DNA of 64,000 nt from Pseudomonadota bacterium. Lineage in GTDB: Bacteria; Chloroflexota; UBA6077; JAJPHF01. The translations under genes and the position numbers were made by a program. The notes under the pieces are model-generated. The model was not told the origin of the DNA. It searched no databases and was given only the letters and a program-made list of their open reading frames with translations. Positions 40,670 through 50,714 of this stretch are shown here, piece after piece. How positions within the stretch are numbered: position 1 is the first letter of the stretch; every line of letters starts with the position of its first letter. Location: NCBI GenBank assembly GCA_021325365.1, contig JAJPHF010000014.1:62001-126000 (forward strand), in the 5' to 3' direction.

Positions 40670-42127
40670 ATGCCTGCTACGCGCGCGGACTCACAGGACG
40701 TAATCGTAGCCGACCGCGACGACGATCTAGGCAGCCTTCGGTCGAAGATCGAGAGCACCGCCGCCGACGAGATCTTCTTGGTACTGCCGCGGGAGGCGGT
40801 GGTGCTCCGCTCGGCCCTAGAGTTCCGGGTCTTCGCCCGCATGCTCCAGTCGCTGGCTTCCGACGTCGTGGTGGTCTCGGGCGATGGCGACCGGCGGCGG
40901 CTCGCGCGGATGGCGGGGTTCCGGGCGCGGCGGGGGCTGCGCGGCTTGCTGCACTTGATGGCGCCGGAGCAGGCGGAGCGTTTCCGCTTCCGCTGGTATC
41001 GCTTCTGGCGCTGGTTTCCCGTCGTCCCCTTCCTGACGCTGATCAGCCCGGCGCTGGCGGTCCTCGGCCTGACCGCGATCGTGCTGGTGGCGCTGCCCGA
41101 GCTGCGCGTGACGGCGGCGCCGGCGACCGACGTGGACTCGGCGCTGCTGGAGCTGCGGGTGGACCCTGGCGTGCGGCAGCCTGATCCAGAGGGCCGGCGC
41201 CTGCCCGGTACGACGCTGAGCCAGCGATTCGACGTCGAGGCGAGCGTGCCGGCCACGGGGCTGGGCCATCGCCCGACCGGGGTGGCGCAGGGCGTCGTCA
41301 CGTTCGTGAACAGCCGCGAGAACCTGCTGGTGGTGCCGGAAGGGCTGGTGCTCGTCGCCACCAATGGCACGCGCTTCACGACCGACGGGGAAGTGCGGCT
41401 GCCGCCGAACACGCTGGTGGGCATAAGGGTGGGGGTCCATGCGCAGGAGCCGGGGCCGGCGGGCAACGTGCCGGCCATGGCGATCACGCGGCTGGTGGAC
41501 ACTCAGCCGCCGGGGCTGGGGGTGTTCAACGAGCGTCCTACGGAGGGCGGGACGGAGGAGGAGTTTCCGGAGGCCGCGGAGCGCGACTTCATCGCGGCGC
41601 GGGGGGAGCTGCAGCAGCAGGTGCAGCAGGCGGCCGTCGAACACCTGACGGCCGCCGCGGGCGACGACTTCACGATCGTGCCCGACACCCTGCGCGTGGA
41701 AACGACGGACGAAACCTTCTCGCCCGGGCTGCGCGTCGCGACGAGCGACGTGACCGGCCACGTCACGGTGCAGGCATCCGCGCTCGCCTTTGCCAACGCG
41801 GAGTTCAATCGGCTGGCCCAAGCCGCCTGGGCGGCGAGCCTGCCAGCCGGCTTCCGGCCGCTCGGCGAGCCGGTACAGCTTACCGTGCCCGAGTACTTGG
41901 GGCTCGACTCGGGAGTGGCGCTCTTCCGAGTTGGGGTGCAGGGACAGATCGCGCGCGTGATGGACGCGGGGGTGCTCGCCGCGCGCCTGCGGGGCGCCAC
42001 GCTGGACGAGGCGCGGCGAGCGCTTGCCGCGCGGGGCGGCGCGGACGCGCCGGTCGCGGTGGAGATGTGGCCGAGCTGGGCCCCGCGGGCCTTCCGCTTG
42101 CGGCTACTGCCGAGCGGCGGGGAGTGA
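40670..42127 (+). CDS. baseplate J-like domain membrane protein
   Basis: A 485-aa protein with a cytoplasmic N-terminal domain (about 1-110; DEIFLVLPREAVVLRSALEFR), one or two membrane helices (PVVPFLTLISPALAVLGLTAIVLVA, split here by a short loop) and a large outer part. The outer part resembles phage baseplate J protein (VVPEGLVLVATNGTRFTTDGEV, GNVPAMAITRL). It is not a phage remnant: such proteins are common in Chloroflexota and Firmicutes chromosomes beside ruvX. Function is unknown; an envelope assembly role is inferred from mltG downstream. GAGGAG lies before ATG 40670, and ruvX follows 4 nt after. Confidence 0.7.
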   Translation: MPATRADSQDVIVADRDDDLGSLRSKIESTAADEIFLVLPREAVVLRSALEFRVFARMLQSLASDVVVVSGDGDRRRLARMAGFRARRGLRGLLHLMAPEQAERFRFRWYRFWRWFPVVPFLTLISPALAVLGLTAIVLVALPELRVTAAPATDVDSALLELRVDPGVRQPDPEGRRLPGTTLSQRFDVEASVPATGLGHRPTGVAQGVVTFVNSRENLLVVPEGLVLVATNGTRFTTDGEVRLPPNTLVGIRVGVHAQEPGPAGNVPAMAITRLVDTQPPGLGVFNERPTEGGTEEEFPEAAERDFIAARGELQQQVQQAAVEHLTAAAGDDFTIVPDTLRVETTDETFSPGLRVATSDVTGHVTVQASALAFANAEFNRLAQAAWAASLPAGFRPLGEPVQLTVPEYLGLDSGVALFRVGVQGQIARVMDAGVLAARLRGATLDEARRALAARGGADAPVAVEMWPSWAPRAFRLRLLPSGGE

Positions 42128-42131
42128 GCGC

Positions 42132-42542
42132 GTGCCCCGCGGCCGATCGCTCTGTTTGGACGCCGGAGAGCGGCGGATCGGCGTGGCCCTAAGCGACGCC
42201 AAGGGCTGGCTGGCATCGCCCCTGGTGGTACTGGAGCGACGCGCGGCCGAGCGGGACTTCGCCCGCATCGCGGCGCTGGTGCGCGAGCACGGAGCGGAGC
42301 GCGTGGTGGTAGGATTGCCGCGGTCGCTTGACGGCAGGCTCGGTCCGCAGGCCCGCCGGGTCCGGCGCTGGGCGACGCGCTTGCAGTCACACCTGCCAGT
42401 GCCTATCGTGTACTGGGACGAACGTTACTCGACGGCCGAGGCGGAGCGGCGGCTCGCGGCCGTCCCGGCGCGTCGCCGGCCGGGCATTGACGCGGCGGCA
42501 GCAGCGGTGATCTTGCAGGACTACCTAGACTCGGACCGATGA
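42132..42542 (+). CDS. ruvX: Holliday junction resolvase-like RNase H fold protein (RuvX/YqgF)
   Basis: A 136-aa YqgF-family nuclease, involved in pre-16S rRNA 5' processing and perhaps Holliday junction resolution. Catalytic elements: D10 in LCLDAGERRIGVALSD, the GLPRSLDG loop, DERYSTAEAER, and the C-terminal GIDAAAAAVILQDYLD. The GTG start 42132 is 4 nt after the preceding TGA. Its stop overlaps the mltG start (ATGA), so the pair is coupled. Confidence 0.93.
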   Translation: MPRGRSLCLDAGERRIGVALSDAKGWLASPLVVLERRAAERDFARIAALVREHGAERVVVGLPRSLDGRLGPQARRVRRWATRLQSHLPVPIVYWDERYSTAEAERRLAAVPARRRPGIDAAAAAVILQDYLDSDR

Positions 42543-43612
42543 AGCGGCTCCCGGCAATCCTGGTGGCGCTGGCGCTCTGCGGCTGTGTGGCCGTGGGCGC
42601 CTACTGGGTCGTGGGGCACGCGCTGGAGCTGGCGCACGGCACGCTGACGGGACTTGACGGTCCGGTCAGCGACGACTCCACGCCGGTAACGTTCACGGTG
42701 GAGCCCGGGCAGAGCGCTGCCCGGATCGGCGAAGCGCTGCAGGCGCAAGGCCTGGTCCGGTCCGCCCAGGTGTTCCGCCTGCTGGTTGAGCAGGAGGGGG
42801 TTGGCAACCGGCTGGCCGCCGGCGAGTATGAGCTAAGCCCATCCATGTCCACGCGCGAGGTGGTCGCGGCGCTGGCGGGCGGGCGAGTGCGGCGGGGCCT
42901 AAGCGTTACCGTGCCGGAGGGCTGGCGTGCGGAGGAGATTGCCTGGAAGCTGAACGCGATCGCGCCGGGCAGCGGCGACGACTTTCTCGGCGCGGTCTAC
43001 GATCCCGCGGGCTACGCGGCGGACCTCGACCTGCCGGCGGGCGCTAGCCTGGAAGGGTTTCTCTTCCCGGACACGTACGAGTGGCGCCCGCAAGACGGCG
43101 GCAAGGCGCTGGTGGGCCGGATGGTCAACGAGTTTCTGCGGAAATTCGACGCCCGGCGCCGGGACAAGGCGAGCGCTCACGGGCTATCGCTGCGCGACGC
43201 GGTAACGCTGGCGTCGATCGTGGAGCGCGAGGCGGTCCTGCCGGAGGAGCGGCCGCTGATCGCCGCAGTGTACTACAACCGGCTGGCGCTCGACATGCCG
43301 CTGCAGGCGGACCCGACCGTGCAGTACGCCCTGGCGGAGCCAGAGGTACCCGCGCCGGGCGAGGCACTGTGGAAGCGCGATCTGAGCCTGGACGACCTCG
43401 ACGTCGCCTCGTCGTACAACACCTACCGCCACAAAGGGCTTCCCGCCGGCCCGATCTGCAGCCCTGGCTTGGCGTCGCTCGACGCGGTCGCCGAGCCGGC
43501 CTCCACCGACGCACTGTACTTCGTGGCGCGCGCCGACGGCAGTCACGTGTTCGCGCGCACGCTCGACGAGCACCTCGCGAACGTCCGGCGCGAGCAGGCC
43601 AGCAATCCGTAG
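42539..43612 (+). CDS. mltG: endolytic transglycosylase MltG
   Basis: Inner-membrane lytic transglycosylase that terminates nascent peptidoglycan strands. Length is 357 aa. An N-terminal membrane anchor (LPAILVALALCGCVAVGAY) is followed by a LysM-like domain (TFTVEPGQSAARIGEALQAQ). The YceG domain contains catalytic E229 in SIVEREA, VYYNRLALDMPLQADPTVQYA and YNTYRHKGLPAGPICSPG. ATG 42539 overlaps the ruvX stop. The order baseplate-J-like, ruvX, mltG is a tight three-gene transcript. A TATAAT for rpsB follows 17 nt after the stop. Confidence 0.95.
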   Translation: MKRLPAILVALALCGCVAVGAYWVVGHALELAHGTLTGLDGPVSDDSTPVTFTVEPGQSAARIGEALQAQGLVRSAQVFRLLVEQEGVGNRLAAGEYELSPSMSTREVVAALAGGRVRRGLSVTVPEGWRAEEIAWKLNAIAPGSGDDFLGAVYDPAGYAADLDLPAGASLEGFLFPDTYEWRPQDGGKALVGRMVNEFLRKFDARRRDKASAHGLSLRDAVTLASIVEREAVLPEERPLIAAVYYNRLALDMPLQADPTVQYALAEPEVPAPGEALWKRDLSLDDLDVASSYNTYRHKGLPAGPICSPGLASLDAVAEPASTDALYFVARADGSHVFARTLDEHLANVRREQASNP

Positions 43613-43629
43613 CTCGCACGGCGACCTGC

Positions 43630-43635
43630 TATAAT
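43630..43635 (+). promoter_or_regulatory. -10 box TATAAT of the rpsB cluster
   Basis: Perfect TATAAT just after mltG, 117 nt before rpsB ATG 43752. No -35 consensus; the leader holds the hairpin at 43676-43707. Confidence 0.55.
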
Positions 43636-43675
43636 TCGACGCTGGCATCCGCTCCACTACACACGTGGCTGGACT

Positions 43676-43707
43676 ACGCGGGCGTGCCCTGTCCCGGGCT
43701 CCCGCGT
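43676..43707 (+). promoter_or_regulatory. rpsB leader hairpin, candidate S2 autoregulatory site
   Basis: ACGCGGG (43676-43682) pairs with CCCGCGT (43701-43707), and GCCC (43686-43689) with GGGC (43696-43699). This gives an 11-bp interrupted stem with a 6-nt loop in the rpsB leader, 30 nt before the Shine-Dalgarno. Autoregulatory leaders are known for rpsB-tsf in other bacteria, but no conserved motif was recognised here. Confidence 0.4.
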
Positions 43708-43751
43708 GGGGCGAAGGCTGCGGACGACCAAAACGAAGGAGGCGTTCCCCG

Positions 43752-44567
43752 ATGGCTGCACCCGTTTCTATGAAGCTGCTACTTGAGGCAGGGGTTCACT
43801 TCGGCCACCAGACCCGGCGCTGGGACCCCCGCATGCGCACGTTCATCTTCACCGAGCGCAACGGCATCCACATTATCGACCTCCAACAGACCGTGCGGAA
43901 GCTCGAAGAGGCGATGAACTTCGTGCGCGAAGTGGCCGCGGACGGGGGCACCGTGCTCTTCGTCGGCACGAAGAAGCAGGCCCAGGAGACCATCCAGGAA
44001 GAGGCGACCCGCGCGAACATGCCGTACGTGAACCAGCGCTGGCTGGGCGGCACGCTGACCAACTTCCAGACCATCCAACAGCGCATCCGGCGCCTGGAAG
44101 ACCTGGAGGGCCGCAAGGAGCGCGGCGAGTTCGACGTGCTGCCGAAGAAAGAGGCCACGCGGCTCAACGACGAGCTGGCGCGGCTGAACCGCCTGCTCGG
44201 CGGCATGCGGTCACAGCGCCGCCTGCCGAGCGCGGTGTTCATCGTCGACCCGCACCGGGAGAACATCGCGGTGGCGGAGTGCCGCCGGCTGGAGATCCCG
44301 ATCGTGGCGATGGTCGACACGAATTGCAATCCGGAGCTGATCGACTATCCTATCCCCGCGAACGACGACGCCATCCGGGCGATCCGGCTGATCGCGGGCA
44401 AGCTGGCCGACGCGATCATCGAGGGGCGGCAGCAGCGCGAGGCGGCGATGGCCGAGGAGACCGAGGAGGCCGAGGAGCCTGAGGTCGTCGGCACCGATGA
44501 GGAGCTGGCCGACATCGCGATGGGCGGCATCTTCGAGCCGGACACGGAAGAGGCCACCGCCGTCTAG
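43752..44567 (+). CDS. rpsB: 30S ribosomal protein S2
   Basis: Small-subunit protein, 271 aa from ATG 43752. AAGGAGG lies about 8 nt upstream, which excludes earlier codons. Features: [61 protein letters not shown], and [23 protein letters not shown]. The C-terminal tail is acidic ([11 protein letters not shown]). It heads the cluster rpsB-tsf-pyrH-frr-uppS-cdsA-dxr-rseP. Confidence 0.98.
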   Translation: MAAPVSMKLLLEAGVHFGHQTRRWDPRMRTFIFTERNGIHIIDLQQTVRKLEEAMNFVREVAADGGTVLFVGTKKQAQETIQEEATRANMPYVNQRWLGGTLTNFQTIQQRIRRLEDLEGRKERGEFDVLPKKEATRLNDELARLNRLLGGMRSQRRLPSAVFIVDPHRENIAVAECRRLEIPIVAMVDTNCNPELIDYPIPANDDAIRAIRLIAGKLADAIIEGRQQREAAMAEETEEAEEPEVVGTDEELADIAMGGIFEPDTEEATAV

Positions 44568-44625
44568 AATTGTTGATTGTTCGGTGGCGCGCCCTGGCGC
44601 GCCGCCTGCCAGCGAGGAGGAATCC

Positions 44626-45129
44626 TTGGAAGTCACTGCCCAGCAAGTCAAGGAGCTTCGCGAGCGCACGGGCGCCGGCATCATGGACTGCCGCCGCGCG
44701 CTCCAGGAGACCGAGGGGAACATGGACCGCGCGGCGGATGTGTTGCGTGAGCAGGGCATCGCCCGCGCGGAGAAGAAGATGGGCCGCGAGGCCCGCCAGG
44801 GGCTGATCGAGGCGTATATCCACGCGGGCGGGCGCGTCGGCGCGATGGTCGAGCTGAACTGCGAGACCGACTTCGTGGCGCGCAACCCGCAGTTCAAGGA
44901 GCTGGCGCACGAGATCGCCATGCAGATCGCGGCGATGAACCCCAGCCACGTGGGTGACGAGCCGGCAGGCGACGGGGCGGCGCCGGCGGGCGACAACCCT
45001 TTGCTCGATCAGGCATATATCCGCGACAACAGCAAGACCATCCGCGATCTGGTCAAGCAGGGCATGGCGGGGTTCGGCGAGAACATCGTGGTGCGCCGCT
45101 TCGTGCGGTTCGAGCTTGGCGCTGAATAG
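44626..45129 (+). CDS. tsf: elongation factor Ts (short form)
   Basis: Nucleotide exchange factor for EF-Tu. Length is 167 aa from TTG 44626, with GAGGAGG 5 nt upstream. An N-terminal UBA domain (QQVKELRERTGAGIMDCRRAL) precedes the EF-Tu-contact region with NCETDFVARNPQFKELAHEIAMQIA. At 167 residues it is shorter than the E. coli protein (about 283) and nearer the compact thermophile form. The rpsB-tsf gap contains two GGCGCGCC sequences (44586-44593 and 44596-44603). Confidence 0.97.
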   Translation: MEVTAQQVKELRERTGAGIMDCRRALQETEGNMDRAADVLREQGIARAEKKMGREARQGLIEAYIHAGGRVGAMVELNCETDFVARNPQFKELAHEIAMQIAAMNPSHVGDEPAGDGAAPAGDNPLLDQAYIRDNSKTIRDLVKQGMAGFGENIVVRRFVRFELGAE

Positions 45130-45144
45130 GGAGGTAGGGGCTAG

Positions 45145-46441
<1,297 letters not shown>

Positions 46442-46442
<1 letters not shown>

Positions 46443-47197
46443 TGCTGGTAGAGTCGGACCGAACGAGCGATCGCCCCGCGCTGACCGTCGTGCCCCGGCA
46501 CGTGGCCATCATCATGGACGGCAACGGCCGTTGGGCGCGCGACCGTGGATTGCCCCGCCTGGCAGGGCACCGCGCGGGCACCGAGAATACGCGGCGCATT
46601 ATCGAGGCCTGCGTAGAGTTCGGGGTGAGCATACTTACGCTCTACGCGTTCTCCACCGAGAACTGGCAGCGGCCCCGCGACGAGGTGGATGGCCTGTTTC
46701 ACATCCTCGGCCAGGTCATCGACCGCGAGGTCCCGAACCTGCACAAGAACGGCGTGCAACTGCGCCACATTGGCAGCCCGGAAGGGTTGCCGCGGCACCT
46801 GCGGGAGCGGGTCGAGCGCGCGGTCGCGCTGACGCGCAATAACCAGCGGCTTCTGCTGAACGTAGCATTCAACTACGGCGGACGCGCCGAGATCATTCGC
46901 GCGGTGCGTCGGATGCTGACCGACGGGGTGCACCCCGAAGCCGTGACCGAGGAGCTGTTGAGCTCCTATCTCTATACCGCGGGCGTGGCCGATCCCGATC
47001 TGATTATCCGTACGGCCGGCGAGATGCGGCTGAGCAACTTCTTGCTCTGGCAGGCGGCCTACGCCGAATACTGGGCGACGCCCACCCGCTGGCCGGACTT
47101 CGGCAAGGACGAGTTCTACCGCGCGCTCTGCGCGTACGGCCAGCGCCAGCGCCGCTTTGGCGGCGTGCCCGACGCGCCGGCGCCGATTGCCGACTAG
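46442..47197 (+). CDS. uppS: isoprenyl (undecaprenyl) diphosphate synthase
   Basis: cis-Prenyltransferase making the C55 lipid carrier for wall synthesis; 251 aa. The catalytic D26 lies in [52 protein letters not shown] and [19 protein letters not shown] are conserved motifs. ATG overlaps the frr stop (TGATG). It feeds the lipid-carrier pool used by the envelope enzymes of this window. Confidence 0.97.
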
Positions 47198-47287
47198 GCG
47201 CTCGCGCTGCCGACGGCGTCAGGCGTCGGCGGAGGCCGCGAGCCGGGGGCGACTTGCAATGAGGGGAGCACGTCCTCCAGGCCAGTC

Positions 47288-48142
47288 GTGCGGCTACCGG
47301 GCTTTCCGCTGCCGCCGCTAGGCGCGGCCTTCACGCCCGGCAGCCCGCTGTGGCGCCGCGGGCTGCCCGCCGTCATCCTGGCGCCGCTCGTGCTCTGGGT
47401 AGCAGCGCGCGACGTCGTGCCGGCCTATCTGATTGTCGTCGGCCTGCTCGCGGCGGTGGCCAGCGGCGAGCTGTATCGTCTGCTGATCCGGGCGGGTTAC
47501 CAGCCGTTCTGGCTGCTTGGGCTGCTCCTCAGCGTGGGGCTGGCCATCCTGCCGGCGACGGCTCCCACTCTCGCCGCGCACGTGCAGGCTGCCGCGGTGT
47601 TCGGCGCCCTCGCCTGGGCCGCGTTCTGGCACCGGCGCGGCCGGGGGCTGCTCGACTGGGCGCTGACGCTGGCGCCCGCCCTGTACGTGGGGGGCCTGCT
47701 CGGCTATTTTCCGCTGTTGCGGCTGCGGCCCGACGGCGGCTTCTGGGTGCAGGCCGTGCTTGGCTCCACCTGGGCGGCCGATATCGCGGCGTATGGAGTG
47801 GGGCGGCGCTGGGGCCGCACCAAGCTCGCGCCGTCGCTCAGCCCCGGCAAGTCGGTGGAAGGGGCGCTGGCCGGCGCGGGCGCCGCGGTGCTACTGGCCG
47901 CCCTGCTGGCACTCGTCTTTCCCGCTGGCGGCCGCTCTCTGCCGGTGCTGCTGGGGCTGGGCCTCTTGGTCGCCGGGGCGGGCCTGGTGGGCGACCTGGT
48001 CGAAAGCTTCGTGAAGCGGCAGCTGGGCGCGAAAGACTCGAGCGGGCTGCTGCTGGGCCATGGCGGGCTGCTGGACCGGTTAGATAGTCTTTTGGGGGCC
48101 GGGGTGGTAGCATACTTTTATCTTGTCGCCGTTGGCGGGTGA
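47288..48142 (+). CDS. cdsA: phosphatidate cytidylyltransferase
   Basis: Integral membrane enzyme forming CDP-diacylglycerol; 284 aa with 7-8 helices. The C-terminal signature is present as LSPGKSVEGALAGA, GDLVESFVKRQLGAKDSSGLLLGHGGLLDRLDSLL. The GTG start has no strong ribosome binding site, and the 90-bp gap after uppS is unexplained. It ends 4 nt before dxr GTG 48147. Confidence 0.93.
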   Translation: MRLPGFPLPPLGAAFTPGSPLWRRGLPAVILAPLVLWVAARDVVPAYLIVVGLLAAVASGELYRLLIRAGYQPFWLLGLLLSVGLAILPATAPTLAAHVQAAAVFGALAWAAFWHRRGRGLLDWALTLAPALYVGGLLGYFPLLRLRPDGGFWVQAVLGSTWAADIAAYGVGRRWGRTKLAPSLSPGKSVEGALAGAGAAVLLAALLALVFPAGGRSLPVLLGLGLLVAGAGLVGDLVESFVKRQLGAKDSSGLLLGHGGLLDRLDSLLGAGVVAYFYLVAVGG

Positions 48143-48146
48143 CCGG

Positions 48147-49316
48147 GTGAGGAAGCGCATCGCCATCCTCGGCAGCACGGGCTCGGTCGGGCGGCAAGCC
48201 CTCGACGTGGCCGCCGCACACCCCGAGCGCTTTGCGGTAGTCGCGCTAGCCGCGAGCCAGCTCTCCGCCGCGTTCCAGCGCCAACTCGACACCTGGCAGC
48301 CACCGCTTGCCGCGGTGAGTGCCCCGTCCGCGGCGGGTGACGTGAGGGCGGGACTGCTGGCAGGTGAGGACGCGCTCGCCCGGCTCGCCGCCGAGTGCGA
48401 CGCCGACCTCGTCGTCGTCGGAGTGCCCGGGCGGGTGGGCCTGCTGCCAACGCTCGCCGCGCTGGAGAGCGGGAAGTCCGTCGCGCTGGCTAACAAGGAA
48501 TCGCTGGTGATGGCCGGCCACCTGGTGATGGCGGCCGCCGAGGCGCACGGCGCGGCGGTCCTGCCGGTCGATAGCGAGCACAATGCGATCTGGCAGTGCC
48601 TGCGCGGCGAAGGGGGCGCGGAGGGACCGACGACGGAGGTCGCGTCGCTCATCCTGACGGCCTCGGGGGGGGCCTTCCGCGACCTGCCGGTGGCCGCGCT
48701 GGGTAGCGTGACGCCCGCGGAGGCCCTGCGCCATCCGACCTGGTCGATGGGACCGAAAATCACGGTTGACTCGGCCACGCTCATGAACAAGGGCCTGGAG
48801 ATCATCGAGGCCTCGTGGCTCTTCGGCGTGCCGCTGGAGCGCGTGCGCGTCGTGATGCACCGCGAGAGCATCGTCCACTCGCTCGTGGAGTTCGTCGACG
48901 GGTCGCTGAAAGCCCTACTGGCAGTGCCTGACATGCGGCTGCCGATTCAGTACGCCCTGAGCTATCCGGAGCGATGGCCGTGCCCGGTGCCGCGTCTGGA
49001 CCTTGCCCAGCTGGGCACGCTCAGCTTTGGCGAGGTTGACCGCGAGCGCTTCCGTTGCATGTACGTGGCGCTGGAGGCCGCGCGGGCTGGAGGCACGTAT
49101 CCGGCCGCGCTGAGCGGCGCGGACGACGAGGCCGTGCGCCTGTTCCTGGCGGGTGCGCTGCAGTTCGATCGCATCGCGGACGTGGTCGAGGCCGTTCTCG
49201 CGCGCCACCGCTCCACGGTGGCCGCCTCGCTCGAAGGCGTGCTCGAGGCGGATGCGTGGGCGCGGGAAGTCTGTCGCGAGCTGGTTTGCACCGGCGCGGC
49301 ATCGGAGGTAGCATGA
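48147..49316 (+). CDS. dxr: 1-deoxy-D-xylulose 5-phosphate reductoisomerase
   Basis: NADPH-dependent second step of the MEP isoprenoid pathway; 389 aa. The NADPH motif GSTGSVG (9-15), ANKESLVMAG, PVDSEHNAIWQCL, LTASGGAFRDL (metal/substrate), TWSMGPKITVDSATLMNKGLE and RESIVHSLVEFVDGS are all present. GTG 48147 is 4 nt after the cdsA stop; a TTG 24 nt earlier is possible. The organism therefore makes isoprenoids for uppS by the MEP route. Confidence 0.97.
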   Translation: MRKRIAILGSTGSVGRQALDVAAAHPERFAVVALAASQLSAAFQRQLDTWQPPLAAVSAPSAAGDVRAGLLAGEDALARLAAECDADLVVVGVPGRVGLLPTLAALESGKSVALANKESLVMAGHLVMAAAEAHGAAVLPVDSEHNAIWQCLRGEGGAEGPTTEVASLILTASGGAFRDLPVAALGSVTPAEALRHPTWSMGPKITVDSATLMNKGLEIIEASWLFGVPLERVRVVMHRESIVHSLVEFVDGSLKALLAVPDMRLPIQYALSYPERWPCPVPRLDLAQLGTLSFGEVDRERFRCMYVALEAARAGGTYPAALSGADDEAVRLFLAGALQFDRIADVVEAVLARHRSTVAASLEGVLEADAWAREVCRELVCTGAASEVA

Positions 49317-49388
49317 CCCGACATCGACGGGGCGGCGGCGCTGCCGCCGCTGTTCGCCGCGGAACCCGGTGACAAGAAGGAACGCTAG

Positions 49389-50498
49389 ATGGACCCATTC
49401 AGCTTTCTGTGGGACAACCGCAACTACCTAATCATTATCCCCGTGCTGAGCCTCCTGATGCTCGTCCACGAGCTTGGCCACTTCATCACGGCGCGGCTGT
49501 CGGGCATGAAGGTCGAGGAGTTTGGCTTCGGCTTTCCACCGCGTCTCATTGGCAAGGAAGTGGGCGGCGTAATCTACTCGCTGAATTGGATCCCGCTCGG
49601 CGCGTTTGTGCGCATCCTGGGCGAGGACGACCCGAAGGAGCCTGGCAGCTTCGCCAGCAAACCGCTCTTGCCGCGGTTCATCGTGCTCGCCGCGGGCTCG
49701 GCGATGAACTTCCTGCTCGCGGTGCTGATGTTCGCCATCGCCTTCGCGACGGGCTGGCCGACGCCTTCATCCGTCCAGGTGGCGATCAGCGCCGTGCAGG
49801 ACGGCGCCCCCGCCCAGGTGGCCGGGCTGCAGGCCGGCGACGTAATCCTGGCTGTCGCCGGGCAGCCCGCGGACTCGCTAGAGACGGTCCAGCAAGTGAC
49901 GCGCGCTAACGCGGGCAACAGCGTACCGTTCTTGATCGACCGCCAGGGCGAGCAGCTGACGATCCCGGTCGCGCTGCGAGCCACCTGGCCGAACGGCGCT
50001 GGGCCGCTGGGCGTGCAGCTGCGCGGGCGGCCGGTGGACGTCCACCCGGTGGCCTACGCGCTGCCGCAAGCTCTCGCGCGGGGCTGGGAGCGGGCGGCCC
50101 AGCTGGTGGGGCTCACGCTGTCGATTCCGGTGCTCCTGGTGCAGGGGGCGGTTTCGCCGGAGCTGGTGCGTCCGATAGGGATCGTCGGCATGACCCAGCT
50201 GGCGGGGCAGGCGGCGACCGAGGTCGCGGAGACGGGCTGGGTGTTCCCGATCCTTACGCTGACCGCTGCGTTTAGCGCGGGGTTGGCGGTGGCCAACCTG
50301 CTGCCGCTACCGGGGCTCGACGGCGGCCGACTGCTCTTCCTCATCATCGAGGCGGTGCGCGGGCGGCGGATCGCGCCCGAGCGCGCCGAGCTGGTCCACG
50401 CCATCGGCATCGCGATCCTGCTGGCGCTGATGGGAGTGCTGATTGTGTCGGACATCGTGTCGCCGGCGCCGCCGGTCGACTGGGGCGTCCGTCGCTGA
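49389..50498 (+). CDS. rseP: RIP zinc metalloprotease, site-2 protease family
   Basis: Intramembrane protease of 369 aa. Catalytic HELGH is at 27-31 in the first helix; the second metal motif LPLPGLDGGRLL is near residue 307-318. A single PDZ domain (QDGAPAQVAGLQAGDVILAV) lies between them. It cleaves anti-sigma or signal peptide remnants in relatives; no sigma factor is adjacent. The next gene is nusA, after a hairpin terminator (50526-50562) and a separate promoter. Confidence 0.95.
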   Translation: MDPFSFLWDNRNYLIIIPVLSLLMLVHELGHFITARLSGMKVEEFGFGFPPRLIGKEVGGVIYSLNWIPLGAFVRILGEDDPKEPGSFASKPLLPRFIVLAAGSAMNFLLAVLMFAIAFATGWPTPSSVQVAISAVQDGAPAQVAGLQAGDVILAVAGQPADSLETVQQVTRANAGNSVPFLIDRQGEQLTIPVALRATWPNGAGPLGVQLRGRPVDVHPVAYALPQALARGWERAAQLVGLTLSIPVLLVQGAVSPELVRPIGIVGMTQLAGQAATEVAETGWVFPILTLTAAFSAGLAVANLLPLPGLDGGRLLFLIIEAVRGRRIAPERAELVHAIGIAILLALMGVLIVSDIVSPAPPVDWGVRR

Positions 50499-50525
50499 GG
50501 CGGCGGGGTAACTCGCGGCACCCGC

Positions 50526-50570
50526 GCTGCACCCCCGCAGACGGCATCCGTGGGGGTGCAGCGTTTGTCT
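50526..50570 (+). terminator. intrinsic terminator-like hairpin after rseP
   Basis: Perfect 11-bp stem GCTGCACCCCC (50526-50536) / GGGGGTGCAGC (50552-50562) with a 15-nt loop, then GTTTGTCT. The T-rich tail is interrupted but the stem is strong. It should end the rpsB-rseP transcript. Its tail overlaps the -35 box of nusA. Confidence 0.7.
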
Positions 50571-50593
50571 GTCCCCCCGCCGGATGGTATAAT
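50565..50593 (+). promoter_or_regulatory. promoter TTGTCT-17-TATAAT of nusA
   Basis: TTGTCT (50565-50570) and TATAAT (50588-50593), spacer exactly 17. This is one of the two best promoters in the window. Predicted start is near 50600. A terminator hairpin lies about 20 nt after it. Confidence 0.8.
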
Positions 50594-50619
50594 TTCGGCA
50601 GTTGAGGATACCGTGCGAG

Positions 50620-50642
50620 AAGTGGGTAACCCCCACTTTTTT
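50620..50642 (+). terminator. intrinsic terminator in the nusA leader (attenuator candidate)
   Basis: AAGTGGG (50620-50626), loop TAACC, CCCACTT (50632-50638), then TTTT (50639-50642). Including the two T of the stem there are six consecutive T. It is a textbook intrinsic terminator located between the nusA promoter and its TTG start, about 72 nt before the gene. Most initiations would stop at 40-45 nt unless read-through is regulated; NusA itself promotes such termination. Confidence 0.75.
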
Positions 50643-50714
50643 GTTGCAGGCAGACTGGCGGATAGGGCGCTGGCTCGGCGCGTCAGCGGCCTGGACGGCC
50701 AGGGAGGCGGACCG

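Noticed and set aside
44586..44603. GGCGCGCC doublet between rpsB and tsf as a regulatory hairpin
   Set aside because: The 2-nt loop is too short for both palindromes to pair fully; in GC-rich DNA such doublets are expected.
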